A stretch of 64,000 nt of DNA, from contig OX388345.1 of the NCBI GenBank assembly GCA_947579665.1, forward strand, positions 64,285,454 to 64,349,453, in the 5' to 3' direction. Both the position numbers and the translations under genes were made by a program. The stretch is from Sympetrum striolatum. Its lineage: Eukaryota; Arthropoda; Insecta; Odonata; Libellulidae. Positions within the stretch are counted from its first letter, which is position 1; each line of letters begins with the position of its first letter. Below are positions 23,200-37,075 of this stretch, one piece after another. The notes beneath the pieces are model-generated. The model worked only from the letters and a program-made list of their open reading frames with translations, was not told the DNA's origin and made no database searches.

Positions 23200-24570
23200 G
23201 ATGTGTCATGGAGAAAGGATATCAGAATCGCTAACTCTTTGCTGCGATCCATCTTCTGCATCCTATTTCCTCATAGATACTCCGCAGGAAGTCTTTCACC
23301 ATGATGATTGTGGTGGAAGATATCTTCGATGTCAGAGCCCGTTAATTGATGGCGCGGGATTATTTATTCTAGAATACCTTTCTGATTATCCTGAAGAAAT
23401 TACTGTTAAAATTTTTAGCGCAATTTTCAAACAAATAACGAATGCATTACAAATCTGTAATAAAATTTATGCTGCAGGAAAATATTAATTACAATAAACC
23501 TGGTTTCGAGAAATAATGTTTCAAATTATTTACTTACATAAACAAGGTATGTTTATTACGTATCACAGAAAAAAATAAATCATTGTCAAGGTATTAATTA
23601 TAAGACGTTTATCATCACCAAAGTTGAGTCTGTGACTTTTCAGACTTTCTCAACCAGCTAATTTAAACTAAATATTTATGCAAGTGTTGTTGCAATAAAT
23701 GTTTTTTATTGGATCCTTGCCCAAGTAGAGGGTATAGCTAATAATATTTACCAAAAAAGGGGTACAAGCTTATCAAAACATAACTTATTTCTGATGGAAG
23801 GCGACGTGAATTCCAAAGGTAATAAGAAGGACCAAAATGGATGGAAATAATTTAAATATTTTCGAATAATTTCTTTGAAGTGTCACGATAGGGAATATTG
23901 CCAAATGCATACGAGGGATTAACAATTAAAATTTTGAACGAATCTAAGCTATACCACAACTGATAAATCTACAACAGAAGAATCTCCGCCATTACGCCAA
24001 AATAATGACTTCTAAATTGAAGCTAACACGAGCGGAATTGGATACCTGATAGGGATATGCCATAGATAAAGCTAATGGCGTTTTGGTGTACCTATTTGTT
24101 GAGCATAGAAAGAAGGCACCATTCGGAGAGGAAACATTTAGTCCTCGAATGGAATCCTTCATCCATCCGACTCCATCACTTCCGAAGAACTTGGAATAAC
24201 CACACTCAAACACAGTCATCACCGCACGATAGGGGGTACAAAGAAAGATACCACTTTCTATATTAAACCCACGCTGGGACCTAAAGGAAGCAATGAATTT
24301 AAATAGAAGACAGCCTGTTTAGATTCTCTGTTGATCGATCCCCTGCTTGAATTCAATCGAGAGCACGCGAGAAGCAACGGGTGATGGACGGAAATGGATT
24401 GTGTGTGGGGAAACATACAAACACGTTGCCTCATCTTCTATGCCCCATCTCTCACGCTGTCGTCCGAACTTTCTGGTCTCGAATGAGTCGGAGAATCGCT
24501 CGTTTACTAGAGAGATGCATGGAGCGTACCCAGAAAGAAAAATAGAAGGGGTTACTTATTTTAAGGGCGG
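23200..24570. other. AT-rich, no gene recognised
   Basis: The frame at 23201-23488 (95 codons, plus) has no recognisable family and no start context that stands out. Confidence 0.4.
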
Positions 24571-24574
24571 TTTT

Positions 24575-25068
24575 ATATTGGTACCCCCACTAAACTTGAT
24601 TATTACTGTAGTGTTATTATTTTATTGCATTGTAGTCATATTAGAGTATTATTATTGTAGTACTATTGTACCGTATGGATGCAAGACTTTTTTCCTTTTT
24701 ATTTTTCGTTTTATGTTACTATGTATATTCATATCATTCATTTAAATGTTAACTGACTGTTTCAATTGATGTATCGCACACATGTGTCTACTGGTAGTAT
24801 ATTTCTATATGTTTTCATGTTCTTTTAACTCATCTTTTAATTATTATCATCGGTAGGTTGGCGCAGGTTTTTCACAGCCTCCTCCTTTATTGGTGTTTTC
24901 TTGCTGTGGATAATTTTTGCTCTTAAGAATCTCTAAGGCTTTTTACATCCTCAGTTCTAAGTTTTTCTCACATTGTTCTCTTTAATTTATAATGACGATG
25001 GGTTAGATGAAAGAAGAGACTTTTAGACTCGGTCTCACCGAAGTAAAGACGAATATTATTATTATTAA
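24575..25068 (+). repeat. AT-rich LINE-tail repeat, family A, copy A1
   Basis: About 490 bp ending in gatgggttagatgaaagaag, then gtaaagacgaat and an ATT microsatellite. The same order of blocks (gttttcttgctgtgg / tctgcagtggat; ggtttttcaca; ttctcacattgttctcttt / ttcttacactgttctcttt) is found at 59620-60415 (plus), 42608-42925, 46470-46545, 61525-61570 and 61745-62060 (minus). A shared 3' end with a simple-repeat tail suggests 3' untranslated sequence of a 5'-truncated LINE or a SINE that borrows that tail. No coding sequence seen. Confidence 0.75.
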
Positions 25069-25247
25069 ACTTTGAATACATATTTAATGTAAAATTGTAT
25101 TTTTAAAATCTTCTTAAATACCTCCAGTCAAGATTTATGATATAAATTCATGAAAACTACCCTTATAGATGTAGCTGACAAAATCCTCATCCCACATATT
25201 TTAATAAAGATAGATATCATACGTGTTTCTCAATGGTAACTATAGTA

Positions 25248-25324
25248 CAGTCCTGGCCAAAATTAACGCAGCACCGGCCGTAAGGATCGCATGGGAGGTG
25301 CTGCGTTAATTTTGGCCAGGAGTG
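25248..25324. mobile_element. 77-bp palindromic Tc1/mariner-type mini-MITE, copy 1
   Basis: Starts CAGTCCTGGCCAAAATTAAC; the reverse complement of its end reads CACTCCTGGCCAAAATTAAC. It is flanked by TA on both sides (25246-25247, 25325-25326). The arms of about 31 bp leave only a short centre. A CAG/CAC terminus at a TA site is typical of Tc1/mariner. The second copy at 52692-52768 has the same length and differs at about five positions. Confidence 0.88.
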
Positions 25325-25329
25325 TACAA

Positions 25330-26710
25330 ATATTAAGTCTTGATTAGGTTATTTTATGTACATTCTGTTCATTTTCTGTTATATCTGTTATTTTTTTCCT
25401 ATGTGGAAATTTTTCTTCGGCCCTCTGTTGCAATGGCTTTTCCCACAACCTGTTGACAACTATTTTTGTTACGTTCATGTTACATGGACTACCTTCCCAC
25501 ACAACACAGTCGGGCAGCTACGTATAAGACATTAAATGAGTTTCAAGCTCAACTCTAAAATCAAATTTATGACATCATATCAAAATATTCTTAGGGGGTG
25601 ACACTCTCAGAGAGAGTAAAATGGGTTAGGAATACTCTTACATCGCGGAGTTATTTTTTGCCCTAGTGAATTAAAAAGAATTGCTTCAGATTTTCGGTTC
25701 TTGACAATTGATGAAAATTATTGTTACGAGAAAAAATATATAGTTTTACATTTTTAATTTATATTCTCAAGAAAACAAAAATGAACTAAATATTCTTGCC
25801 AATAATCTGGAAGTAAAGTCATCCCGAAGGTTAGCTAGATACACAACCCATTGAGCTATTAAATTTCTGCGGAAGAAATGATGTCTACAAGGCAAGATGA
25901 AGAGTGAAGTATTTTCCCTTTGCATTCTTCAAGAAAACAAAATCAGAAAATAATTCCACTTCAGTAAGTTCAGCACAACGATCTTATGAATAAGTCTCAG
26001 AGAATTCAAAAGAGAGAGACAAAATGAATTCCACTATCCATCATCAGCCTTTCCCAAGTAACTTTCGTATTACCTCAACCATAAACAAGGCTGAGAAAAG
26101 AACAAATTACAGATGACTCTCCTTCAAACTGTATCCAAATACGGATAAATATAGTTCATTACTTAGGGTATGGTTGCAGGAAGGTACAGATATTGACGAT
26201 TCATAGCAATCACCAAATCACGCCAGCTACGTAAGTCACATAATATGGAAAGGTAGAGAAAGATATGCACGGACAAAAAACCACTTTTCTATTTTTATTC
26301 AGCTTATTACGATTCTAGCCCTCACTACGGCGTTATTTATATTATAATAAATGCTAACTATAAGGTAAAGAATGCCAGGAAGGTAAACAAGATAATTTAA
26401 TCGCAAAAAAAAGTTATCATAAGAAAATAATTTCCTAATTAGAAAATCTTTATGTTAATGCACGCGTGTGGCGAAGTTGCCTAACTCCGACTTTCTGTTG
26501 TTAATTTTTCATAAACAAAGACCCATTGAGTTGAACGATCGGACATGTGTCTACTACTTTTATGCAAAGAATGTGCCCTGAATGTTTCGTTTGAATCCGT
26601 TACTCGCAAACCCGGTGTTCTTCTTGTGAGTAGCATGGCCGACACAAGACAGAAAGAACTCCTTGAAAAAAAATCATGAAAAGACACGAATGAAAAAGAA
26701 AAAGGCACAT
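25330..26710. other. AT-rich, no gene recognised
   Basis: A segment near 25865-25960 (aagatgaagagtgaagta ... ctttgcattcttc) is weakly like repeat family C (see 48797-49036) and may be a worn copy. Otherwise nothing seen. Confidence 0.35.
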
Positions 26711-26719
26711 GACAGAAAT

Positions 26720-27270
26720 GAACGCTAAAGGAGAGTAAGTGGATTTAACAAAGTGGCAACAGCGTGGAGAATATGACGTCGGAAGCATACCACGGATAAG
26801 CGAGAGAGAAGGGGTTGATGATAAGGTTCAAAACGAGGAGGAGCTGCAAAAGGCGAATGGAAGACAAAAGATGATAGCGAGCCTAATGGAAGCAGAAGAG
26901 CGCACCAATGGAACGCCGTGTTGACAGTCGACTGTTTGTATTCGACACGGCGCTCGCGAGGTCGCGAAAAATGGCGCGACGGTTTCGAAGCGAACAATGG
27001 ACCTGCGAGGTGCGTAAAGTGCGTCATTTTTCTCAAGCGGATGGAAGTTAATCATGGATACGGCGGGGCGCGCATAACTTCGGCCGGAATTGATCGAGGG
27101 CGATGAATGATGAAGCTGCGGGCTGAAGATAATGTGGGAAGATTTGAGCGCAGCGCCGATCAGACGGCATTCTTTCGAATTAATTTTTCATTCATCGCCC
27201 TAATTAAGCGAGTAACTTTTAGTTGACTACACGTTGGTGGTTGCTTAATTAGTTGCGAGGGGTAAAAATG
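26720..27270. other. GC-rich, CpG-rich island
   Basis: Dense CpGs at 26930-27110 followed by TTAATTTTTCATTCATCGCC and CCTAATTAAGCG. No coding signature. Minus-strand frames (26725-27055) are overlapping and unconvincing. Confidence 0.4.
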
Positions 27271-27395
27271 ACCTCTTCGAGTTGGGAAGTATGAATGCCT
27301 ACAAAATAATGGATAAAAGCTTGATACGAGGATAGAAAATAACTACATATTTCAAGCTACCTTCTTTTAGTTAATCACAAAATCGTTTATTATTG

Positions 27396-27849
27396 ACTGA
27401 ACATTGACTTATGGCATAATGATATGGGGTAACTCCTCACAATGGAAAAACAAATTTATAATGCAAAAGAGGGTTATTAGAGCCATGACTGAGGTTCCCA
27501 GAAAAGAATCATGTAAACCACTATTTAGACAATGGGGTATAACGACAATACCCTCAGCATATATCTATGCATGTGCTGTCCACATACACCAGAATATGGG
27601 CAGGTACTTGAAACAGGAGGACCAGCATATTCATTTTACCCGAGGCAAAAAAAAGTTGAGGATTCCATCTCATAGATTAAGCCTAACTGGAAGAAGTTTT
27701 GAAGTTATGGCTTTAAAAGTTTATAATAAATTGCCTAACGCTATCAAAGACAATAAAAACGTACAATTCTGTAATAACAAAAATAATAATAACTAAAAAA
27801 ATTTCTCCTAACAAAAACTTACTACAGTGTAATTGAATTTGTAAATTAG
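27396..27849 (+). pseudogene. Reverse-transcriptase C-terminus, Jockey/CR1-like LINE, frameshifted
   Basis: The frame reads LTYGIMIWGNSSQWKNKFIM, then QKRVIRAMTEVPRKESCKPL, then PSAYIYACAVHIHQNMGRYL, and on through TRGKKKLRIPSHRLSLTGRS and ALKVYNKLPNAIKD. The order 'TYGI..WGN', 'QKR.IR', 'SCKPLF', 'P..YI', 'H...TR', 'P.HRL', 'YN.LP' is the standard thumb/C-terminal pattern of Jockey/CR1-type non-LTR reverse transcriptases. After about 27775 the frame breaks, and a +1 shift recovers KKFLLTKTYYSVIEFVN and a stop at 27847-27849, which is the expected end of such proteins. The catalytic domain and ORF1 are absent: 5'-truncated copy. Confidence 0.88.
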
Positions 27850-28043
27850 GGGAACCTGTAATACGTTAAAGAGATGAAATATGTTATTAAAAATAAAATC
27901 TATGCTGTATTATAATTCTAATGAATGTTGTAATGTGTTTCTAATGTAAATTTGGATGTGTTGCGTCGGTGTGATTATTAATGACTTATCCTATACATAT
28001 ATATGTATTTACTTGGATGAATAGAAATTATTATTATTATAAG
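27396..28043 (+). mobile_element. 5'-truncated LINE with ATT-repeat tail
   Basis: Covers the reverse-transcriptase remnant, about 180 bp of 3' untranslated sequence and a terminal ATT run ending near 28043. Truncation at the 5' end and a simple-repeat tail are the usual products of target-primed reverse transcription. I could not find a flanking target duplication. Confidence 0.8.
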
Positions 28044-28049
28044 CTAAAG

Positions 28050-30520
28050 GTAATTGAGTCACATCCTGTAAGATTCGTCTCAGAATCATCAAGGAACAGA
28101 TCGGTATACAAAGTCATAACGATTCACAATCACTAACTAATTAAACATAATATTTACTAATTATGCAAAATAGAATGTTTTTTAAAATACTTAAATAAAA
28201 TTTTCTAATAATTTTTTAACTCTTTTCTATTTTTGTCGATACTTTTATTCCCTTTCCAGTACGACGTATATCTTCATTATCTCTTCTCCCGACGAATGTC
28301 TCGCTCTTATCAATAAAACTACCCCCATGTCAATGTCATAAATTTACGCATAACTGCAATTATTTCAATTATAATCAATTCGTGATTCTGTTGCCTTTTT
28401 AATAAATTAAAGAATAACAACAAAGACAGTTGCATGCACCAACAATTCTTCTTGGGACACCCTCTTCTATTACCTAATTAATTTAATATTGTTTTGTAAC
28501 ATTTTTACACCAAGCACTAGACGTGTATAAGTTCAAAAATTGACGACCTGGTGATCATGAATTTTTATTTGCCACATTTCCGGAATTTTAATACTCAATA
28601 TGACCACGCTCGTTCCCGCTCTCTCGATTTAAAAATTAATGCCAATCACGAATCGGCTTACGCACTCTCCGGACTTTCAATCTTACCTTCTGGTAAGCCT
28701 TAATATCGTGAATCGGCATCAAAATCGACTGTAATATGATATGAATATGAAAATGAAAACCGGATGGATGAATACTCAATCTCTGTAAGATTAGACCGCC
28801 ATATGATCATTCAATGGTCTTTTAGTTCAATAGTTTTTAAATGAGCCCTACTTTACCATAAATCATGTCCTTCGATTCTAAACGATAGATATTTATGTTC
28901 ATCGTACAGATTTAAACCGAATCTAAATCATGTTCATTTTCATCTTCATTTAAATGTAAGTCGAAGGTATTCGTGAGTTACATCACATTTCTTTCCTTTA
29001 GTTCTATTGATCAACTAACTTGCTTTCGTTCACACGCGACCTATAGCTTCCATTTTATTTGGAACCACAAAAGGGAATAAGGATAAGGAAGAAAACATTT
29101 ATATTAAAAATCAGCTATAAATTATTTAATCCATTGGCGCCGTTTAACTATTTTTAAATTATACTAGTAATCAAAACTCCATATTCGATCGAGAAACTTA
29201 TTTTCCGATCTCAATTAATACTACAATGACGAAAATATTATGTTATGGGAAAGGGAGAGATTTTGGCGATATTAATTTTGAACTAAAAAGCACTGGTGAA
29301 GGATTACATGGGCAGTATATCAAGGAAATTAATAATATTGAAGGCTCAAGAAATTATCACAAATTTATGTGCGCCTGAATTCATCTCATAACCTTCGAAG
29401 CTTAATCTCTAGCTCATTTACATCCACTGTATGCGAAGATACGGATTATAGGCGTTCTCACTCACTTTAGTTTAAATAATAATATCCTAATGTGGTTCCC
29501 AGCCTATTTATAGTTGTGGAAATTTTAACTGATAATAAATAAATCTATAAATCTAATGATGAATATTTCATCTCGTCCATCGATTAAGGCTCCGGTAATC
29601 AGAAATAATCTTATGAATAATATCATGAGAAAATAATCTATTATTCAGTGATACTCATAATAACTTATAAAACTATCTATAATTCGTCATTAGAAGACCG
29701 TTATGTTGAGAGATGCAAAATCCTTATTAATGTGGCTGTTGACATACAAAAAAAGTATTTATATTAAAAATCATATTTTACTTTTCTAAAGAGGCTTTCG
29801 ACTATTATTTGAACTTGACTATTATTTACCTTATTTGAACTCACACGCCTGATTTCATTCTATATTTTCAACTTAATCCATTAATGCTAAATACAAGTAC
29901 AAACATTACCTATCATAATTTATATCACGGGGCACCTTACACATCTCGTATAGATGATTTAAGATGATTTATTGTCCGTAAATATAGCATTATGCGTAAT
30001 TAAAATTAATTCATAAAATCCGGTCTTCGATGTTAACAATCATGAAGGAATAAAATTCTTCAGTTTCCGAAACTGTTGGTATTTGATTAACAACTCACAT
30101 AGCATGTGAAGACACCAGTTTTGTCATTTACCTTTTGAACAGTCAAATGTTTTCACCATAATTATTTTTGTAAAATTCATATTCCAGATATTCCATTTCT
30201 TTTTTTTAATTTTTTAACTATAAGAAAATCATAATACTTATATGTTCCTAATGACTGAGAAACTACGTTATTCATAATATTTAACGATTCGTTTGGAAAG
30301 TAAATTTAAACTGTCAGCTAAATCGCTTCGTTTTTATCTCAGTTGCTAACTATTTTCTCTATGAGTAAAAATATAGACTCAAAAATCAGATTGAGTATCT
30401 TTTTGATACATAATTATTTTCCATCGAGAAAATGCTTCTAAAAATTCATTGCTTCGACGCTTCGTAAATCTTTTTAGTTTCCATCACCCGGCGACTACAT
30501 TAACCAATATTAAGAACATT
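28050..30520. other. Long AT-rich stretch, no gene recognised
   Basis: About 2.5 kb with no frame over 60 codons, no B box and no repeat shared with the rest of the window that I could see. Confidence 0.5.
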
Positions 30521-30529
30521 TTCCTCCGC

Positions 30530-31570
30530 TTCACACAATAAAACCCTTCTTCTCCATATCGACGTTTTTTTCAGTTCCTTCTCCGAATAGAAGCGATCGA
30601 GAATTCCAATTCAGCCAAGAAAGAAATTCGCCCGAAAAGAATAATGGGGGCAAGGTTCCGTACGCGCGGTAAAAGAAAGAAATTCGCCGAAGGAAAATTT
30701 GAAACGGGGAAGAGAAAGAGCGTGAATAATCGGAGTATTTCGAAAGTAATGGGTCGAAAGAGGGAGAGAATGCATGGGGAGAGAGAGAAAGAGAGAGGAG
30801 CGGGGATAGAGGGGGGGTGGAGAAAGAGGTCGGGGAGGGAGGTAGAGGTTTTGGAGAATGGGCGGTTTTCAAACCTTACTTCATGAGAAATTCATGGTTC
30901 ATTATCATAGGGAATGCGGGGGGCCTTACCCTTTCCACCACACCATGCGTGCGACCCATTCCTCCTTCTCCACGCTGGAAGCCCCGTCCCAATTCACCCA
31001 CTCTCTCCTTCACCAAACTCACACACTCCCCTGCATCGCGCGCACACACCACCCTAGCTTACTTCCATCTCCACCCCTACCTCATACCCCATCCACCTCA
31101 TCCCCCTCCCGCCTCATCCCCCTCCCCCGTACAACCCTCCCTCTCATTCCGATTGCAACCGAAGTCCCGCCACCGGGCAGATGCTCATGTGTTTTGATGG
31201 GGGAGGTCACTTCTGAGGGAGTTTTTATGAGTACCGCAAGGGCACTTTCTGTGGCCCGCGCACTTCTTCTTCGATCGGAAAGGGGAGGCGTTTTGAGGGT
31301 GGCTCTATCTTCTTCCATCTCTCTCTCTTTCGATGGGAAGAGGGCGTGTAATTCGATTGGTGAGAAGTGTGTGGAAATGGCGTGTTGCCTTTGAAGTCCC
31401 TATCGCGTGACCGTGGACGGCAAACGCTGGAGATGGGAGTAGGGGGTGGAAACGAGGAGAGAGATAATGGAGAGGAACGTGGGCGAAGACGAAAGCAGTA
31501 TCGGATGATGGTCGGCATAACGAGATGGAATGCACCTAGGAAAGAGCACATGCGGCGAAAAATAATGAAA
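30530..31570. other. GC-rich island with purine/pyrimidine strand switches
   Basis: Purine-rich on the plus strand at 30640-30870, pyrimidine-rich at 30930-31150, purine-rich again at 31365-31570. Nine open frames overlap here on both strands. None carries a domain. Confidence 0.5.
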
Positions 31571-31579
31571 TAGAAGCGC

Positions 31580-33690
31580 ATGTACGAATTGCAGCCATTG
31601 AAATTCAATATAGAAAAGAAGCATTTCCTTCATAGACTACTATGCCACAAATAAGCTACAAAAGTAAACCCTTCCCGCTTTTAAACAGATATTTAACTGT
31701 AAAATTGGAGAGGATATAGATTACATGACGGAATTCAAGACTGGAAATACCGAAATGTTAGAAATATAATTAATGAGAACAGTAAATACAGCCGATTTGG
31801 ATTAGACATTTGTTGTCATCATTAACGACGACAGTTATAAGAGAAATTGCTCAGCTAGTTTGTGCTATTACTATTTACACTTAGCGATAAGTTATAATAG
31901 AGAATTATTAAAACGTAAGAGAATATATTTTATCAGTAAATTAAACAAGGTAAACGTTAATCCTTCAATGATTATGGGCTAGGCATTTACTTGATGGTGC
32001 AAAACGATCTTTTGAAATAATTCTCAGGTAAAATTTTATTATAAGTTTTCAAGACAATACAAACTAATATGATTTTTAATAAGCTCACTTTGCAATAAAT
32101 GTTCGTGAATTATTATTTAAGATAATATTATTGCTTCAATCTCGGACATTGCTCTAAGAACTTGTTCCATGTTCACGACTACTGCCATGTAAATATACTG
32201 AGCAATGCCCTTTTTCCTCATACGAGTATTTCCGAAGGAAGATAGTACTCCCTACGCTCTATCATAGAATTTACTCATTCTGACATCCACTTCATTTCTT
32301 AAAGCAGTCAATACAACCCGTCTATCATCTCCTAAATTGCCATCGATGGGGTATAATCGTCACTCTCTAATGCTTACTCTACTCGCGATAATCTCCTCTC
32401 TCTTGATGATCCATCCTATAACAAGCACGATGCCTCATGCCTTCCATCCTCCCATTTACTCTGATTTTTCTTTATTGCCTGGATTAAGAGTCGGGCTCTT
32501 TTATATTTCATGCATCGCTTTACTTTGACGCTTAGTCAATTTAGGACAATAAGACTGAACACCCGCTGAACTCTTCTAATTTTTTGTCGACTTTTTCCTC
32601 TTTCGCATTCTATATGTCTCCTAAGTACGCTTATACAACATTCAATGTTTTCCTTAACGTGGTCTGAGGTTGATTTCCCTTATTGTGTTTACTAATATCA
32701 ACCTAATTGTCTAAAACGTCCTTGTGTTACTTTTGTAATACGTTAAATGTATCACTTACATTTCTGCAACTTCCACACTTAGCAATTACCCACTTCTGAT
32801 TTGTATCTGACTTACTGTTACAGCGAATACTTCTTTCCGCTGCCAATCCTAGAAAAATATTCATTAGATGAACGCTTCTCGTGCTTTGGGTACACGCATA
32901 CCTTGTTAGATTAACCATGACATCCTCATGGCAACAAGGAGAGTAAAATAAACATCAGATGGAAAAATTCTCTCAACAAAAAATGCATACTGTCATGTAA
33001 TTATATTTAAATCCAAACTGGTCAAGAAAATTCTTTAAATTTAAAATTAGGTCTCATAAGAACGGCTTAGTTATTGGGAACTATTGCGACTATCCATTCC
33101 CGACATTTCCAAAGACACTGATTATAATTCACTTTTTAAATGAAAGCATGTAATAGGTTATCTATAAATCATCTAAATAATTACGTATTTTAACTAAAAC
33201 AATAGAAAAAGTATCAAATCTAAAATCAAGGTGCTTGAGATTGTTGGTACTAGGGCAATTGCAAAATCCGAAATCAAGCATTTCAACGAATTACCAGTCG
33301 ATAAGAAATATTTTATTGTGTAGACCTCCAGCTTATTCTGTTAACTTAATCCGAAATACATCCCTGAGACGTAATCCATTTTTGCTTAAAATTCAAAGAT
33401 AATGCGTACATGACATAATTGAAAACGGATAGTCCAGATATAATAAACGATATTTGCATAATCTACTTAATGTGAGCATTTTTTACTTGGTGTGAATTGA
33501 AAGAGCGTATTTCAAAATTCAGAAAATATGATTTTTTTAAGTGGAGTTTTCTATATAATAGTGTAGTTAATTAATTCCATCATCAGACACGAATAAATCA
33601 CCTATGAGGAGATGGATGAGGAGAGAGAGTCGAAGGAACTTATTTTATGCTGACCATAAACAAACTAACATAAATACAAACATCTTGGAT
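31580..33690. other. AT-rich, no gene recognised
   Basis: No repeat or convincing frame. A 63-codon hydrophobic frame (32337-32528) lacks further support. Confidence 0.45.
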
Positions 33691-33699
33691 TGAGAAGCA

Positions 33700-34640
33700 A
33701 TCCCGTGATTCCAATCGAGGAACAGAAAAACATTCACCGCCACCAAAAATTACCCCTTTTTTCCCTCATCTCTTATCTCAAACGGGTCTCCCCGGATCCT
33801 CTGACACAAACACGCACGAGAACATGACGATTTCATGGGCTTGTTTTTCTGAAACTAAACTCGGAATAAAAGACCGCAATTATAGGCCTCGAAGGAATAA
33901 CGCGTTTGGTGGCACGTAATTATCCTGCTCCGATGCACAGCGCCTTCCATCAATGTTTCAAGACTCCTCCAGAAAAGGGCAGTGGGCCGAAGGGGCGGCG
34001 GGAAGGAGCGGCAAACGACCGCACCATCGGAAAACGCGGATGCCGTAAGAAAGCACTCGTCATCTCCATCATCGCTACGAAATCCAAAAAATCCGGACGT
34101 AATGCCACGCATCAATCGCTCCCATCTTTATCGCCTCGTTGACTGCCGCGTCGCTTATTGACTATAACGCGATCCCCCGCATTTTTCCCATCAAATTTCA
34201 ACCATCTACGCGCATTAAAAATGCAAACTACTTAGTGATCCCCCCGGCGGAATGGCTTGACCCTTCCCGGTGCATTTTGGTTAGTGCCCCCCGCATCTCC
34301 TTTTCCGTGAATGCGTGAGTGGGCGTTTAAGTGAGTGTCACTTATCTTCCCCGGCTACTCTTTTCGGAGATTATGGGTCCGCGCGTGACCACCCCCTTCG
34401 GCGTCGTAAAATGGGACCGGTTAGTTATTCGCCGCTTCGCATGACGGAATGTTCCCTGTGGAGGAGAGGCTTCGTGCTGATGGACTCAACTGCCTTCTCG
34501 ATTGCTTTACGGATGTGAACGAGGGTGATATTCGCCGGGCGACTTTTATTCCGATATGCCGAAGGATTTATTTCGAATGGTCCACGGAAGGAGACTCGAT
34601 AAGGTGGAAATTTGTCACGCGAGCTACACACTCATTTAAA
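33700..34640. other. GC-rich, CpG-rich island
   Basis: CpG-dense from about 33890 to 34620. Open frames such as 34449-34667 (plus) have near-normal amino-acid composition but match nothing I recognise and have no splice partner in view. Confidence 0.4.
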
Positions 34641-34682
34641 TCTTTTTTTATTGTCTACGCAATATAGCTAGATGCAACATTA

Positions 34683-34905
34683 CCGGCCTCGGTGGTCGAG
34701 TGGATAGCATGCCATCTAAGCTATCGCACTTACCCCAAGGTCTTGGGTTCTAATCCCGACCGATCGGATTTTTCGATCAGGAATTGGTTGTGTATGTTTC
34801 TTATTGTCACTGCCTCGGTGAATCACCTCCTGGTAAGTTCATCAGAGCTTAGGAGGACTTCACCAGTGAAGGGCAACAGTAGCTAAGCATGAAAAAAATA
34901 TTATT
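34683..34905 (+). repeat. tRNA-derived SINE, family S, longest copy
   Basis: Head with A-box-like GGTGGTCGAGTGGATAGC and B-box-like GGGTTCTAATCCC, then the family body 'cgatcggatttttcgatcag' and 'aattggttgtgtatg', a middle 'aggaggacttcaccagtgaa' and an A-rich 3' tail near 34888. Pol III internal promoter boxes explain transcription without an upstream promoter. No clear target duplication found. Confidence 0.75.
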
Positions 34906-34909
34906 CTGT

Positions 34910-37070
34910 ATAAAATGAATATACTCTTAACAGATAGTGGACCAGTTACTCATATACCTGCATAGGGAAAAAATATATACCAACTCTAAATTTTAGTATA
35001 AGTATACAATAGAAATCAATTTTATATTTTTAAGTCTCAGCCTGCCAATTCTACCGACTCAGAATACAGTTATACACAGAGATGATCATAAGTGAAATGA
35101 AGGCATTTATAAATTTAAAAAATGACATGATACATCACAATCAAGGGCCACACCCATATTTTCAACTTTCAATTATTAATATCAAGGAAATATTAAGCTT
35201 CCAGTTTTGTCTTCTCCAGTTATCTTTCGCACGTATTCCCATCCAAGGCGGAGGGGAATAGCCTGAGCACTATGAACAGATGAGCATATATTTCTGTAAC
35301 TTCTGCGTCACCTGACCGGCAGTAACAGCTTTAGAAATGTATACGAATGTTCATTTTAAGCTGCTGATTTTAATGGGATGGTTAAAAGAGTAGTTCCTCA
35401 AAAGAAAAATGTAGATATAAATTCCACCAAAGGCGGAGGACGGGCTAATTAGTATTTACCAAGAATTCCTAGTCAAGGACCTTAACAACCGCAGAGGAAA
35501 GCATTCTGAGCATAAGTATAGCTGTATTACTTCAATGCTTCAAGGTCACATAAACAAGAATACCTAGCGAAACTTTTACATCCTGATTTTCAAAGCTCTC
35601 AAATGAAATCCATAGGCTTGAAATATCATCCACCAAGTCTTTAAATTACCAACTAAATTTAATCTTTTTTGTCTCAACTTTGAACGTCATGGGATATTTT
35701 ACTTTGAAAGTATAAATAATAAGAAGGTTGAACATTACCTTTTCTCAATATTGTTGATCGAGCTAATATGAGAAACTTGGAAAGCTGTTGTTCATTCTCT
35801 GTCCACCGAAGACTTCTCCCGTTGAGTAGCCGAAATGACAGAGCCTCTTCACTCTTACACTCACGACTGTTCAGTATATTCTGTGATGGTGAAGAGCGTA
35901 GTTTAATGGTGAATATAGATTATCTGTAATTAGGCAATAGAATAGCATTTCAATATCATTCTTCAAATGCATAAAGCCATGTCCACCATTACATTGCGAG
36001 ATACATTTGAAAATTGAATAGCATATATATTTTATTTTAATGCTGAAAAATGCAATACCCGCTTTTTCAGGTATTCGAACCACTCGCACATATGCATTTG
36101 ATGGTGAAAGAGGGGAGGGTAGAAAGGATTTTAATCGACGTAATTAAGCGTCAACAGAAGAATTGGGTGGATCAAAATTGAAAGGACAGAGACAGCATAA
36201 AAAAGTAATTGTGGAATACAAATGAAAAGACAGAGGCAAAGATACAGGCTCAACAGATGTTATATAATATAAAAGCAATAAGGAAAGTATAGTAGGGTAC
36301 CTATACCTATCGAAAGGTGAAATACTTATCTAGAATATATAAATGGTAATGGTAGTATCCACTAATCCCCCTCAAAGGATAATATAATGTTATAACCAAA
36401 ACGTTTACTGGGAAGTTAAAGCAAGAGTAAGAAGTAGTTTTGGAAATCAATCTGCATTGCAAAGGAAATTTTGACGATAATTAATTACAAAAAATATTTG
36501 GAAATCGATAAAACTCGCAATTGTTTCAAATTTCATGGCGAAAGGTCTAAATAAATTAGGTTACATATATTAATAGACAGAATATATGTCTCAACCTTAC
36601 ATTTTTAGATGCTCCGCAATTATATGGTCTATAAAACACTGCAAATATTATGGATACTTGATGCTTCGAAAATTCGTGGCTTTCTTTATCCATCCCAAGA
36701 AAGGTTAATTGAAATTATAGCCCAACCTTGACGTGAATTTAATCGCTAATAATCTAAAATTGTGTTTCAACGAGCAACGACGTAAATATAGCTTCTTATT
36801 TAGTTTCAAGAATAGAATGGTGACCACAAATGTTCTGCAGAACTTCATATTATACATTTGATTTGATCTTTATTGAGCATTATTGTCTAAAATCTATCAT
36901 GCCCAAAACTAACTCTGTTGGAACAGTTTAATTAGAATTGTTTGGACATTGTTGGAACATTTTAATTAGAATAAACAATTCATAAACAAGACGTAGATAC
37001 ATAAAAAATTACACTTTTCTCATTGCAGCAGAAATTCTTATATTAAGACAGAATTAAGAATAATAACATT
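34910..37070. other. AT-rich, no gene recognised
   Basis: Contains a small tandem duplication near 36920-36975 (gttggaacagtttaattaga / gttggaacattttaattaga). Otherwise unassigned. Confidence 0.45.
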
Positions 37071-37075
37071 CTTAC